The notes under the pieces were generated by a model that worked only from the letters and a program-made list of their open reading frames with translations, did not search any database and had not been told where the DNA came from. A stretch of DNA of 64,000 nucleotides, taken from positions 6,051,414 to 6,115,413 of the forward strand of contig NW_006921535.1 of assembly GCF_000340215.1 (NCBI RefSeq). The letters are read 5' to 3'. A program made the translations under genes and the position numbers. The DNA is from Pseudocercospora fijiensis CIRAD86 (lineage: Eukaryota; Ascomycota; Dothideomycetes; Mycosphaerellales; Mycosphaerellaceae). This document shows, piece by piece, positions 11,993 to 21,462 of the stretch; within the stretch, counting starts at the first letter, position 1, and every line of letters begins with the position of its first letter.

Positions 11993-13225
11993 TCACCTCC
12001 CGAAAACGCGAAGCTCCACCGAACGAAGCGGCGGATACACGATCGCAGCCCACGCGAAGCCGACATAGTTACCCATCTGCAGATGTCAGCTCAGATGGGC
12101 AGTAAGAAGGAAGGAGTCGGAGGCAATACTCACATCACCACCATGCACCGAGATTAGCCTAGCCAGAGGCCCGACATACCACACCTGAGCCATGCACAAG
12201 ATGGAGCCACCCCATCCCACCAGAAATGCTACAAGCGCGGCGATGCCCAGAGGAAGCCCCGTCCGATCATTCCACGCCTCCCAATTCCAGCCAAGTCGCT
12301 TCCATTTTCTGAAGATGATATGTTCCTCGAGAACGATCGCGATCCAGACACTGACCCAGTAACCCATGACAGCAAGGAAATCTGTGAAGATCTCAGCCAG
12401 ACGACCTCTTCCTGCAATACCGCACACTATCGCGATCAAAAGTGCGACCGTATTCCACACGATCCGAGGTACCTTCTCCCAATACCTCCCGAGTGCCTGA
12501 AAATCGATGCCAGAAGCATAGGTCGGAGGGACCATGTTGCCGATCAGAGAAAGAGCTAGCATGACACTGCAGAAAGAGCCGAAAGAGCCAAGTGGTTTGA
12601 AAGCTTCGACAAGCAGTGCACCTTGACCTCTCTGATACGCTGCAGCCCAGTCTGGGTTGGTGGCCACGCCTGACCCGAGGCCAACTCCGACGACCAGAGC
12701 ATAGGTCGACGAAAACACCAGACCGGCCAGCGTAGAAACAAAGACCTTCCACCTCACCGTCTCAACCGGATAATAGACAAAGAAGTCCGCAGCGCCTTGA
12801 GCGTAAGTAATAATCGCCGCCAGACACAAGCTAAAAAAGCTCAACCTATTCCCTCCCACAACATTCCCCTCCACTCCCTCCGGCTTTCCATAAATATCAA
12901 ATTTCGGCCCAGCCACACCCGCCAAAATCGAAATCACAACCACCTGCGGAACCCAAGCATACCTCTCATATGCTGAACCAGAGGAGGAAGATTTGTTGGA
13001 TTCCGAGGTAGTGGCGTGAGGAGGGGGGGATTCTTTGGATTCCGCGGGTTTCGATTTGGAGGGAGCGGAGGTAGGATGAGATGGGGGTTGGGCTTGGGAG
13101 GTGGTGGAGTTGGTGGGGTGGAGGGGAAGGGTTGAGGGGTTTTTTCTATGTCTCGGGTTGTGAAGTCGTCGCCGGAGGAATGCTGGGTATATGCATATAC
13201 ACCTGTGAAGAGTTAGGAGTTGCAC
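11993..13225 (-). CDS. NCS1 purine-cytosine permease (Fcy2-like), N-terminal helices missing
   Basis: Nucleobase:cation symporter-1 family, which imports cytosine and purines with protons at the plasma membrane. Exon 13225-12134 joins exon 12076-11993 across a 57-nt intron (GTGAGT...CTGCAG). The second exon gives the conserved C-terminus NYVGF...YPPLR. From the ERYAWVP motif onward the protein has about eight hydrophobic segments, matching helices 5-12 of the 12-helix family. In front of this lie only ~85 Ser/Pro/Thr-rich residues instead of the first four helices, and I found no hydrophobic exon up to 13,955. The gene is therefore probably 5'-truncated and the start at 13225 is nominal. It sits directly beside the transposon island at 13,956, which may have caused the loss. 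Family assignment is firm; function of this copy is doubtful. Confidence 0.7.
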
Positions 13226-13955
13226 TGGCAGGATTTATGGGAGGGGTTTGTTTTGGGAAGCATGATTCTTCTTCGCTAGTATTGTCTGGATCAAGTTCAA
13301 GCCGTATGGATCTCAGCGAGGATTTTCTTTTGAGAGAGAAAAGAACCAAGCACCGGCTCATGCCTGTTTACAGCCTGACGACTTTTCAAAATTTCTTGAC
13401 CTTTTGGCTATATCTTGCGGTATTGAATCCTCGTGGTAGAGGGCTCGTACTGTGTAATGGTTGTTGTTGTTCAGCAGCAAAAGAGGATTCTGCTGGGAGG
13501 TTTGTCGAGGATGACACCGGCAGACCCAGGAAGCTGTCCATGATGTCCTGTGATGTGGTAGGCGGTGAATGCTCAAGTGTTGGCGCGTTTGTTGTCTTCC
13601 AAAGCCAGCGTTGGGGCCATTGCCGCCGCCTATTGTAGAGACACGAGAACCTCCTTCGATGATCACAGCACTATGTAGGAAGTTCAGTTTTACCCTTCCG
13701 CCTCGAAGTACAATGCTCTTTCGTGCGCCTTTTGGCCGAAGCTGCAAAGTTCCATCTCGTCTCGACTACGTGAAGGATCACGAATGGAAATCGTATGCTG
13801 TAGGAGAAGAATGGCTCGCTTGCAATACTCTCGCGCAACAGTTGTTTAGATAAAATGTTCGTAGATGGCGCTATTGTAGGAGAAGACCGCCTGCGAACTC
13901 CGTAGAGGTAGTTTGGCCAGGTCTGCGGCTCTCGGCTGAGCATCCGCAAGAAGAC
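13226..13955. other. intergenic between NCS1 fragment and transposon
   Basis: Ordinary composition without RIP bias. Short frames on both strands look like chance. No helix-rich segment that could supply the missing permease N-terminus was found. Confidence 0.5.
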
Positions 13956-13984
13956 GGAGCTCTATATATACTAGAGGCTCAATG
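13956..13984 (+). repeat. left terminal inverted repeat
   Basis: Starts ggagctctata and contains the 13-nt core ctagaggctcaat. Pairs with 17898-17926 at 26 of 29 bases. The innermost 23 nt match at 22 positions, and the one difference there is a C/T change of RIP type. Confidence 0.8.
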
Positions 13985-14194
13985 GCTTCACTTCTGCCTA
14001 TTGTCGCTTCCTATTCTTCCTGCACCTTCCTTACTAACCTTACTATACCTATTGTCGCGACAAACCTTACTTAGACTCGCTACACTTCCGCGCCTTACCT
14101 CGTAATATTCTTCTTCTATCGATACCGATACCGATACCGATAGCGATAGTAGTAGCCGCTATAACTAGTATTCCGCGCGACCTTATTCTTAGCG

Positions 14195-14268
14195 TAGCTT
14201 TAGCAGCATTAGCTTTAGTATTAGCATTAGCTTTAGCTTTAGCTTTAGCTTTAGCTTTAGCTTTAGTA
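14195..14268. repeat. hexanucleotide array (ttagct)n
   Basis: About twelve partly imperfect copies of a 6-bp unit, tagctt/ttagct, just 3' of the left terminus and before the first relic ORF. Confidence 0.85.
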
Positions 14269-14389
14269 GCGTACTTACTAGTAGGAGGAGGAGAATATTT
14301 ATCGTAAGTCGCGAGGCGTATCGCTATAGACTCGCTACTAACTCGCTCTAGACTTCGACGCCCTACGACTATAAATACCTACGATTTCT

Positions 14390-14908
14390 AGTACTATAAC
14401 GCGTAGATATAGCAAGAGCTACTCGATTAGATAGTAATACCGGATAAGAAGAAGGTAGTATTAAATAGACTACGGAAATATAAGGCTACTAGAATTATTA
14501 TAGAAACGGACTCTAGTAAGCTTGCACTAGCGCTATACTACTACTACACACGCTTTAATAACTTTGAGTGTCGTATACTTAATGCTAAGGGCGAGCGTAT
14601 CTACGCTTATTACAAGTATAAGAGCAAGTCTAGCTATACGGCTAGTATAGAAGAGGTTAAAGAAGACGATAGAAATAGCGAGCTAGCCGCGATATAGGCG
14701 CGAGTCGAGGCCGTAGAGGCAAAGAATACTAAACTAGAGGCAAAGATTAAGGTATTAGAAGCTAGGTTCGATAAGTTAGAAGGATATTGCTTCTCGTAGT
14801 TTAAATAGCTTAAGAATAAGGCTATTATTAAGTCTAAGGATGTATATACGATATAGAAGGAGCTATAGCTGAATAGCGATCGCGAGCTATTAGTAGATAA
14901 TGTTTAAG
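14390..14908 (+). pseudogene. dead coiled-coil protein of the transposon
   Basis: A plus-strand frame of about 170 codons ends in DNV-stop. Internal TAGs lie only where Gln or Trp is plausible. The first half is basic and aromatic (a Y-Y-Y-Y segment, an ECRI segment). The second half is a Glu/Lys/Ala-rich heptad-like region, probably a coiled coil. It points toward the next ORF, so the two converge. No known family recognised. Confidence 0.5.
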
Positions 14909-14974
14909 GAGCGAGTCTATAGCGAGTCTACTACGAGTCTACTATTCTATCTCTTCTTCTTTAGTCGTTAACTG

Positions 14975-16083
14975 CGCTTTGTGTTCTTAGCCTGTCTATT
15001 AGCCTATCTATTAGCCTATCCGCCGCTATTAGCTTGTCCGCCGCTATTAGCCTGTCCGCCGCTATTAGCTTGTTCGCCGCTATTAGCCTATCTATTAGTA
15101 GGTTGCTAATCCTTTAATTTGCTCGACCCTTTCGGAATAGGCGTGCCTCGCGGTATACTCGCGGTAGTATCGCCGCTTAAGTTAATTATCTTAGGCGGCT
15201 AATTCGTATCGATAACCTTCTTAGTCTATAGCTTTTCTTTCTTAATCTTAATACTATTAACTACCTTTTGCTAACTCGCTATATTACTCGCACTAGTACT
15301 CGTAGTAATAGTACTTAACCGATGTTTCCGCTTTTGTTATTACTACTTCTCCTGCTTAGTCTAGATATAGAGCTTAATCTCGTAGACTAATAATAACTTT
15401 ATTGCTAGTTTGTAGACCGTTAAAGCCTATCTAAGTAATCGAAGCGCCTTACTTGCTAGCTTCTCTAGTTAATTAGTTATAGGATTAAAGTCTATATAGA
15501 GGAAGTAGTTAAAATAGTCCTAGGTCCGATTAATACTACTATCTAGTAGCTCGTAGGCGTCAATCCGGTCTATAATCTAGTCTATAAATGTTATCTCGGC
15601 TTCGAGGAATTCTTAGTTAGACTAGGCATCCGTAATAGTAGTATATAGGGCGGGTTTACTATAGAACTATATCTTAGTTGTACTCGTAAGCTTAACTTCT
15701 ATATACTAAGTATAGATCAAATAGCGGCAATAGTATTCCTATACTTTTAGGTCTAATAAAGCTAAAGCTAAAGTAGGTATTAGTAGACGTTGCGAGAGGC
15801 TCCGAGATCTAGCATTTAGTATTCGAGTTGCTAGCTTGTAATACTAACTAGCAGCATTGCGTATAGTATTAGCCGCCTTAGGTATAGAGGGGAACGTATT
15901 AAAGCCTCGTACCGTACTCGCGGAGCTACTCGTAGCGGCGGCTACTAATTACTCGCGAACAAATTGCTCGCTTAGTAGATCGGGATTAAGAAGGCTACAT
16001 TATAAATAGTATCGGTATTTACTATATATCTTTGTATAGTCGACGCCTAATTTAGTGCAATAGGTGCCCTAATTAGTAGGCAT
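14975..16083 (-). pseudogene. dead transposon protein with QANSGG repeats
   Basis: A minus-strand frame from an ATG at 16083 runs about 370 codons with stops only at RIP-type TAG/TAA. The N-terminus is Tyr-rich and the middle is Ser/Thr/Ala-rich then helical. A basic stretch follows, and the C-terminus is a run of six- to seven-residue repeats (QANSGG, then QANR) encoded by the minisatellite at 14,990-15,100. No family recognised. It lies head-to-tail behind the integrase ORF and could have been its cofactor, which is inference. Confidence 0.5.
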
Positions 16084-16144
16084 TGTTAGTTATTAGATAA
16101 ATAGAGGTAGAAATAGTAGAGGTTTAAGACGGTTATAGATAAAA

Positions 16145-17805
16145 TCGAACTAGAAAAAGAGACTCGCTATATACTCGCGGCCGGCTCGTAGATCGGAGAT
16201 TAGTATACATTATTTGCAAACTCAATTAACCTAGCTTCCTAATTCCGAGCCGCCGCTAACTAACTACGTGCTACTAATAGCTTATCTAACTCTATTAGTT
16301 CCGGCTCTAACCCTATAGCTATATACTCCCTAGCTAACCCTCGAAGAAGCAAGTAGGCAGAGCGGTAAAGGCGCTCTACATTATCGCTATTCTCGCTACT
16401 ACTTACTAGATACGAGAAGCTATAAATCTATAATGCTGTCTTATACTAAGAAAGCGTAGCCTCGGGTAGGTAGGCTTTAAGATCTAGGAATTAGCGAGTC
16501 TATTAGCGAGTCTGTAGCGAGTCTATACTATAGAATCTAATATATACCGAATCCTTAAAGGTCTTACTCTATATTATTAAGTGCACCGTTAGGTATAGGA
16601 ATACCTTAATAAGAATGCCCGCTAAGCTCTAGATAATAGTATAGAATATACGGAATACCTAGTATAACGTATAGTCGATTAGCCTACTTCCGGATACGAT
16701 AGCTATTCTAGAGGTAAACAAATTCGAGGACTTTATAACGTATAATTAGTATATAGATTGCAAGGAAGGCAATCCGATCCGCTAGCAGTTTAGTATCGTA
16801 TAGTAACTCGCGTAGTAACTCGTAGAAATAGCCCCTCTAGCTATTTAGTACAAGTGCTTACTAACGCTACTATGCCTTAATCCGCTAGTTTATCTTACTC
16901 GTACCGTATTTAAAGTAGTCCTCGAAGGCGAGCGGTTGTTCTTATTCTAGGTTACTACGAGTCGTAAGGCGAGTCTTATAGTAAGCGTCCGCGGCTAGAA
17001 TCGTTTCTACCCTACGGTCTAATCGAATAATCTATAGCATTATACTACTATTCCGGATCGTTATAAGGTATTAAGCTAGTATAGAGATAGCTATCCGGCT
17101 AGTAATACCTATATAGATCTAGATAATATAACGCGAGTAAATATCAATCGCTACGTAGATCTATATCCCCTAATACTCGAATTTATAGTAAGCATCTATT
17201 AATATTACGTAACTAGGGCCGGGTATAATAATCGCTCTATAGTACTCTCGCGCCCGCTCGCGGCGGACTCGCAACCCTTTAGGATTTAGTAAGGAAGCTA
17301 TACGATATAGCCGATCTCTACTAATAATATTGTATTTAGACCTAATATAGGTATATAGGTGCTATCGGCTAAAGGACTCTACTATAGACTTCTCGAGCTC
17401 TTTCTATAAGACCTCTACTATCTATTCTTCCGCTTCTATCTATCTATCTACTAATAATGCCTTCTTTAATCTAAGCTCTTAACGTATCCGTTAATACCTC
17501 CGCTAGCTAATCTTAAACCTATCCGCTTATAGTACTCGAACCGCCTCTTTATTAGTTAACCGTAGAACGTAGAAGGTATATACGACCTAGATTTTTAGTA
17601 TCTTAATATCGTTAACTCGGTAATAGTAAGTAGAGTAGCTATAATTAATATTCTACTCTTTAAGCCTTCGTTTAAGTATATTAAGGGATATCTAATAACC
17701 GGTCTCCTATATAAGGTACTATACGATTGCTTCCCGTATAGTACCGCTATAGACTTAAGATATTATCTAAGCCTTCTATAGCGATAAATCGATACGTAGA
17801 GGCAT
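16145..17805 (-). pseudogene. dead HTH plus retroviral-type integrase core protein
   Basis: From an ATG at 17805 a minus frame of about 550 codons can be read through RIP stops. The N-terminus resembles a helix-turn-helix of Clr5 type: a basic helix, then a segment ending in RRLKEW when TAG is read as Trp. The core shows the integrase pattern of large fungal families: I-D-A-Y (about 17,185), then YVAIDIYSRYII-IY, a R-D-R-x-E motif near 17,015, and YGTSKIN-RIKA followed by two TAGs where the family has Trp-Trp. The C-terminal part keeps the RLYVILG-IPY segment. Stops are TAG/TAA at former Gln or Trp codons, as expected from RIP on either strand. Confidence 0.7.
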
Positions 17806-17897
17806 TCTACGAGTCAATAGCGAGTATATTGCGAGTCGTAGAAGGTCAAACACGAAGAATTAGGTAGTAATAGCGGTAAGAGGTATAAGAAACCCCG

Positions 17898-17926
17898 CAT
17901 TGAGCCTCTAGTATGTATAGGCCTCC
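17898..17926 (-). repeat. right terminal inverted repeat
   Basis: Reverse-complements the left terminus at 13956-13984 with three mismatches. Normal sequence composition resumes immediately outside. Confidence 0.8.
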
Positions 17927-18419
17927 CTACAAGAACCGCCTGCACCCCAAGCAAGCCCTTCTCACCCTCTGCTCAAACAAGCATCACAATATCATGGAGA
18001 ACACCACACTCAAGAGACGCGGCGTAGGGCCGCAGACTGCTCCAAATCTCAGAGCAACTGAGAGCTTTGAACCGGGACGCCTCGGAGACATGCTCTGACC
18101 AGACGCATCACCCTGACCGAGACCTGCCCTCCTGCTTTCTCTCGTACCAGCGACGTCGCCAATGGTCTGCAGGTACAGCCCAAGACCGCTACATCAAGAT
18201 GGCTTAGCGAGTGCTCAAAGGGTGGGTGTCTGGGAGTAGGTCACGTAGCAAGATCACACATTGACAGATTGGGCTGGTCTGACGAGCCCGAGTGAGCATA
18301 TATGCTGCGCAGCTGCCGGCATACAATCTGTGATTGCTTAGACACACAGAAATCCACTCGCCGCTGTCCCCGAAGACACCCCCGAGAAGAATCGCAGCAA
18401 CCTCTTCGCACCCGCAACC
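17927..18419. other. intergenic, no gene seen
   Basis: Normal composition. It contains the presumed promoter and 5' leader of the 18420 gene. No clear TATA or repeat noted. Confidence 0.4.
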
Positions 18420-18833
18420 ATGGTATTCCATCAAGACCTTGGCCCGATTCCCGAAGATCGCTTCATCGTCAGAGTCAAAAGGCAAAGTCGATTGGTGGTC
18501 GAGCACTTGAAAACCACGCTGCCCAAGCTCGTCAGCACGACAGGAGAAGGCCCCATTCAAGCCTGGATCAACGACGTTCACATCCAACAAGCCCAGGACG
18601 AGCTCCCACAGCAGACAAGCGTCAAGCAGACCAAGGAAGAGCCGGAAAGTGCAGAGCGAGCGCAATCGAAGGACAGGCAGAGTCAAGAGTCAGAATGGAT
18701 ATATGGCAACCCCAGCCTCAATGTGATCGAGACCTGTCGCGTCTATTGGGGTGTCGTCTGCAACACAAACTCGGTGAGACGGCTGCGGAAGGGTTTGGGG
18801 CATCAGAGGCAGGCTTCGAGTAATGCCGCCTAG
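18420..18833 (+). CDS. hypothetical protein, 137 aa
   Basis: Single-exon frame starting in a good fungal context (caaccATGG). The protein is hydrophilic: an N-terminal half with regularly spaced hydrophobics (R-F-I-V-R-V-K, then V-V-E-H-L), a central Gln/Glu/Lys-rich segment, and a C-terminal half with ESEWIYGNPSL and two Cys. No signal peptide or membrane helix. No family recognised. A 160-codon frame on the opposite strand overlaps it but has poorer composition and no good start. Intact despite lying only 500 bp from the dead transposon. Confidence 0.45.
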   Translation: MVFHQDLGPIPEDRFIVRVKRQSRLVVEHLKTTLPKLVSTTGEGPIQAWINDVHIQQAQDELPQQTSVKQTKEEPESAERAQSKDRQSQESEWIYGNPSLNVIETCRVYWGVVCNTNSVRRLRKGLGHQRQASSNAA

Positions 18834-19245
18834 GCGGGAGCAGAGAGTAGTCAGCACGACGAGGTTATGGGGAGCAGATACCAGAAGCACGAAGAAAATA
18901 AGAGCCGGGCTTGTATTTCACTGATTGGCCTTCTGCGACACCTATAATATCCCCAGACTCACACATGCAGCGCAATTGCTTTGAAATGCTGTAGTCCCCG
19001 AAGGTAGCAAGTCTTCGTGTAGAGGACTCATGAGCATAGACGACTCTAGCACTGTTTCTCAACCGGGCAGAACAAACCAATCAAATGTTCATGGGCCCTA
19101 CCTCGGCTGCGATTCTTCTCCATGCCGACGTTTACCGATTGCATCTTCTGAGAGCAGCATAACTCGACTCGGACGCAACTCATACATCAGACCAGGAGGT
19201 TCGTACCGGGATATTCTAGGCGAAAGCCAAACAGCTTCCTGTCTA
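18834..19245. other. intergenic and 5' leader of the hydrolase gene
   Basis: An in-frame ATG exists at 19030, but the 72 codons it would add look like leader sequence, not the conserved N-terminus of the family. Confidence 0.5.
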
Positions 19246-20511
19246 ATGGACAACTTCGACGTGATCGAACACAAGGTGCCCGCTGCCCACCTACGCGAGT
19301 TCCCACGAGCCACAGCAAACTCGGAAGAAGATGTTCTTTACCTTGCAGTCAAGCAGTACATCCCAAAAAACAATCGCAGCCCGGAACCTGGGGATGTCAC
19401 ATTGATAGCAGCACATGCAGTCGGCTTCAACAAGGAACTTTACGAACCTCTCTGGGAAGACTTAGCATCTCGATCAGAAGCACAGGGATGGCGAATCCGA
19501 AGCATATGGGTGGCAGACACTGCCTGGCACGCCGCAAGCTACGCACTCAACGAGACGGTCATCGGCAACGACCCAGGCTGGTACGACCACCCTCGCGACC
19601 TCATGAACCTGATCAACCTGAAGCGCTCCGAAATGCCACGCCCCATCATCGGCATTGGCCATAGCATGGGAGGCTGTCAAATCGCCAAACTAGCCCTAGA
19701 CCATCCCTCCCTCTTCACAACAATCATCCTCATCGACCCCGTCATCCAAACCAAAAGCGCAGAAATCACCCCCGGCGAAAAATCCAACGCAGCAAAACAA
19801 TCCACTTTCCGCCGCGACCTCTGGCCTTCTCGAGACCAAGCTAAAACCTCGTTCCTCAGATCCCCCTTCTACAAAATCTGGGATCCGAGAGTTCTCGATC
19901 GTTGGGTGAGATTTGGTCTGCGAGATTGTCCGAATCCTCAACATCCTGATGCGAATCCCCCACAGGTCAGTTTATCCACACCTCCGGCACAGGAAGTCTG
20001 GTCTTTTTTACGACCGAATTACGAAGGTTATGGTGAAGATGGCAAACCCATAAATCGAGCAACACATCCAGATATCGACCCTCGAGTCCCGAATCAGTTT
20101 CCTTTCTATCGTTCCGAACCCATCGCCGTACACGCACGACTTCCCGAATTGCGGCCTAGTTGTTTGTATGTTTTTGGCGAGTTGTCGTTTATTGCTGATG
20201 CGGCGAGGAATTTGCAGAAGACGGTGATGACGGGGATTGGAGTTGGGGGTTCTGGGGGTAAGGCTGAGGGACAGGTGAAGGATGTTACGTTTGAAGGTGT
20301 TGGGCATTTGATTCCTATGGAAGTTCCTGGCAAGACGGCGGAGGCGATTGCGGAGTGGGTTGGTGAGCGGTTGGTGGTGTATGGAGAGCAGAGAAGGAGG
20401 TTGGAGGAGTGGTGGGCTAGGCCTTTGGGTGAGAAGCAGAGGGTTGATGAGATGTGGATCAAACATATGGGTGGAGGGCCGAAGAAGGTAGGGAGCTCCT
20501 CAAAGATCTAA
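19246..20511 (+). CDS. AKT2-like peroxisomal alpha/beta-hydrolase
   Basis: Alpha/beta-hydrolase fold protein of 421 aa, of the group that includes the Alternaria AKT2 toxin-biosynthesis enzyme and many general fungal relatives. The start at 19246 (MDNFDVIEHKVP) is chosen because the family begins this way. The nucleophile elbow GHSMGG lies near residue 145, after PIIGI. The oxyanion region (AAHAVGFNKELYEPLW) and the late histidine in GVGHLIPME are present. The last three residues are SKI, a peroxisomal targeting signal of PTS1 type. Neighbours are unrelated, with no polyketide synthase or acyl-CoA genes nearby, so a role in a specialised metabolite is not supported here. Substrate unknown, probably an acyl thioester or ester. 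Confidence 0.8.
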   Translation: MDNFDVIEHKVPAAHLREFPRATANSEEDVLYLAVKQYIPKNNRSPEPGDVTLIAAHAVGFNKELYEPLWEDLASRSEAQGWRIRSIWVADTAWHAASYALNETVIGNDPGWYDHPRDLMNLINLKRSEMPRPIIGIGHSMGGCQIAKLALDHPSLFTTIILIDPVIQTKSAEITPGEKSNAAKQSTFRRDLWPSRDQAKTSFLRSPFYKIWDPRVLDRWVRFGLRDCPNPQHPDANPPQVSLSTPPAQEVWSFLRPNYEGYGEDGKPINRATHPDIDPRVPNQFPFYRSEPIAVHARLPELRPSCLYVFGELSFIADAARNLQKTVMTGIGVGGSGGKAEGQVKDVTFEGVGHLIPMEVPGKTAEAIAEWVGERLVVYGEQRRRLEEWWARPLGEKQRVDEMWIKHMGGGPKKVGSSSKI

Positions 20512-20611
20512 TGAAGCCTTGGGCGGATGGATTTCAGCTCGTACGGCACTGCAACTCCGACTGTGCAGCAGCATTTCTCATTCGGGATTTGACCCTAGCA
20601 CCTCAGCCATG

Positions 20612-21462
20612 CTATCGAAACCGAAGGCCACAGCGGTCGAGATCTTCTGTCGTCGGCCGAATCCCAGTCCCAGCCATCTCATCCCGCACCCCAACAGCAC
20701 GCCTCAAATCCAACTTTTCACCAGTCAGCCTCATCGCTCTCCACTCCACTGCTGCCGCCAGACGCTGCCATGCCCGGCCGTGCCCACTGACCCCGAAATC
20801 TCTCAGAAACTCATAATCACCCTCACAATCACACTGCGCCTCCCCACACCGTCCATCGCACATATAAATCCCAAGGAACGCGTGCACCATCTCATGCAGC
20901 GAACAACTCAAAATATGCCCAACAGCGCTCTCACCCCCCGTCCCAGAAAATCGAATTTCACTCCACATTTTGATTCGAATCGGCCGTCGTTCCCCTTTCC
21001 ACCGTTGCGATGTCTCGCACAACTCCAGACGAAGACAACACGCGCTCGAAGTGAAATTCGGGGGGGGGGGGGGGGGGGGGGAAAAAAAAAAGTCCCTCGA
21101 GAATCCCCCCAAACATTTTCTTTCCCGGGAAGGGGCGGAAATTTACCACTTTCAGCATTTCTTTCGTACATACAAGCGAATCTACATGGACATACCAGGC
21201 GTGCCCGCCCGTGTGATCGATCCAATGCGGAGCCTGCTCGATCCATGCGCGCACAGTCTCTCCGTTCGCTCGACCAGGATCCGTTAGGCTCGCGAATGAA
21301 CTCGACGGTGTTCTCTGCGAGTTGCATGAGTTTGTGGACACCAGGGCGGAGCTTGTGAGAGCTTGGGAGGTGGTGGTGGCGAAGAAGGCGTTGGATTTTG
21401 GCCAGGAGTGCTGCTGGGATGCTGGGGGTGGTGCTGCTGGCTGAACAGGAGAGTATTCTCAC
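20612..21462 (-). pseudogene. broken SprT-like zinc protease gene
   Basis: The C-terminal half (21112-20612) carries a clear zincin motif HEMVHAF followed by a Cys-rich segment and GHGRAW, as in the fungal SprT-like family and the intact relative at 39491-40171. The N-terminal half (21462 down) resembles the start of that relative (TVEFIRE, then ETVRAWIEQAPHWID), but the two pieces are in different frames. About 40 residues present in the intact copy are absent between them. The gap is filled by a 22-G/10-A homopolymer (plus strand) that reads as poly-Pro in any frame. Either a true pseudogene or an assembly artefact around the homopolymer. Confidence 0.6.
21060..21091. repeat. homopolymer run, 22 G then 10 A
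   Basis: Sits inside the broken SprT-like gene. Run length is likely to be unreliable in sequencing. Confidence 0.9.

Larger units (their letters stand above)
13956..17926. mobile_element. RIP-inactivated TIR transposon with retroviral-type integrase (~3.97 kb)
   Basis: The second RIP island is bounded on both sides by matching inverted termini: 13956-13984 against the reverse complement of 17898-17926, 26 of 29 positions identical. RIP-type composition (few CpA/TpG, many TpA) begins and ends with these termini. Inside are three dead ORFs: a coiled-coil protein on plus (14390-14908), a protein with C-terminal Gln/Ala/Asn/Ser/Gly repeats on minus (14975-16083) and an HTH plus integrase protein on minus (16145-17805). 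No clear target-site duplication could be fixed. A DDE integrase within TIRs suggests a cut-and-paste element using a retrovirus-like integrase. Confidence 0.75.

Noticed and set aside
13946..17935. Target-site duplication around the transposon (caagaa on both sides)
   Set aside because: The two caagaa stretches are at different distances from the termini, so they may be chance. No duplication is claimed.
18204..18686. 160-codon minus frame opposite the 18420 gene
   Set aside because: Poor start context and erratic composition; the plus frame has a good Kozak-like ATG and more protein-like content.
20519..21358. 279-codon plus frame opposite the broken SprT-like gene
   Set aside because: It crosses the G homopolymer and is antisense to a recognisable protease motif; a shadow frame.
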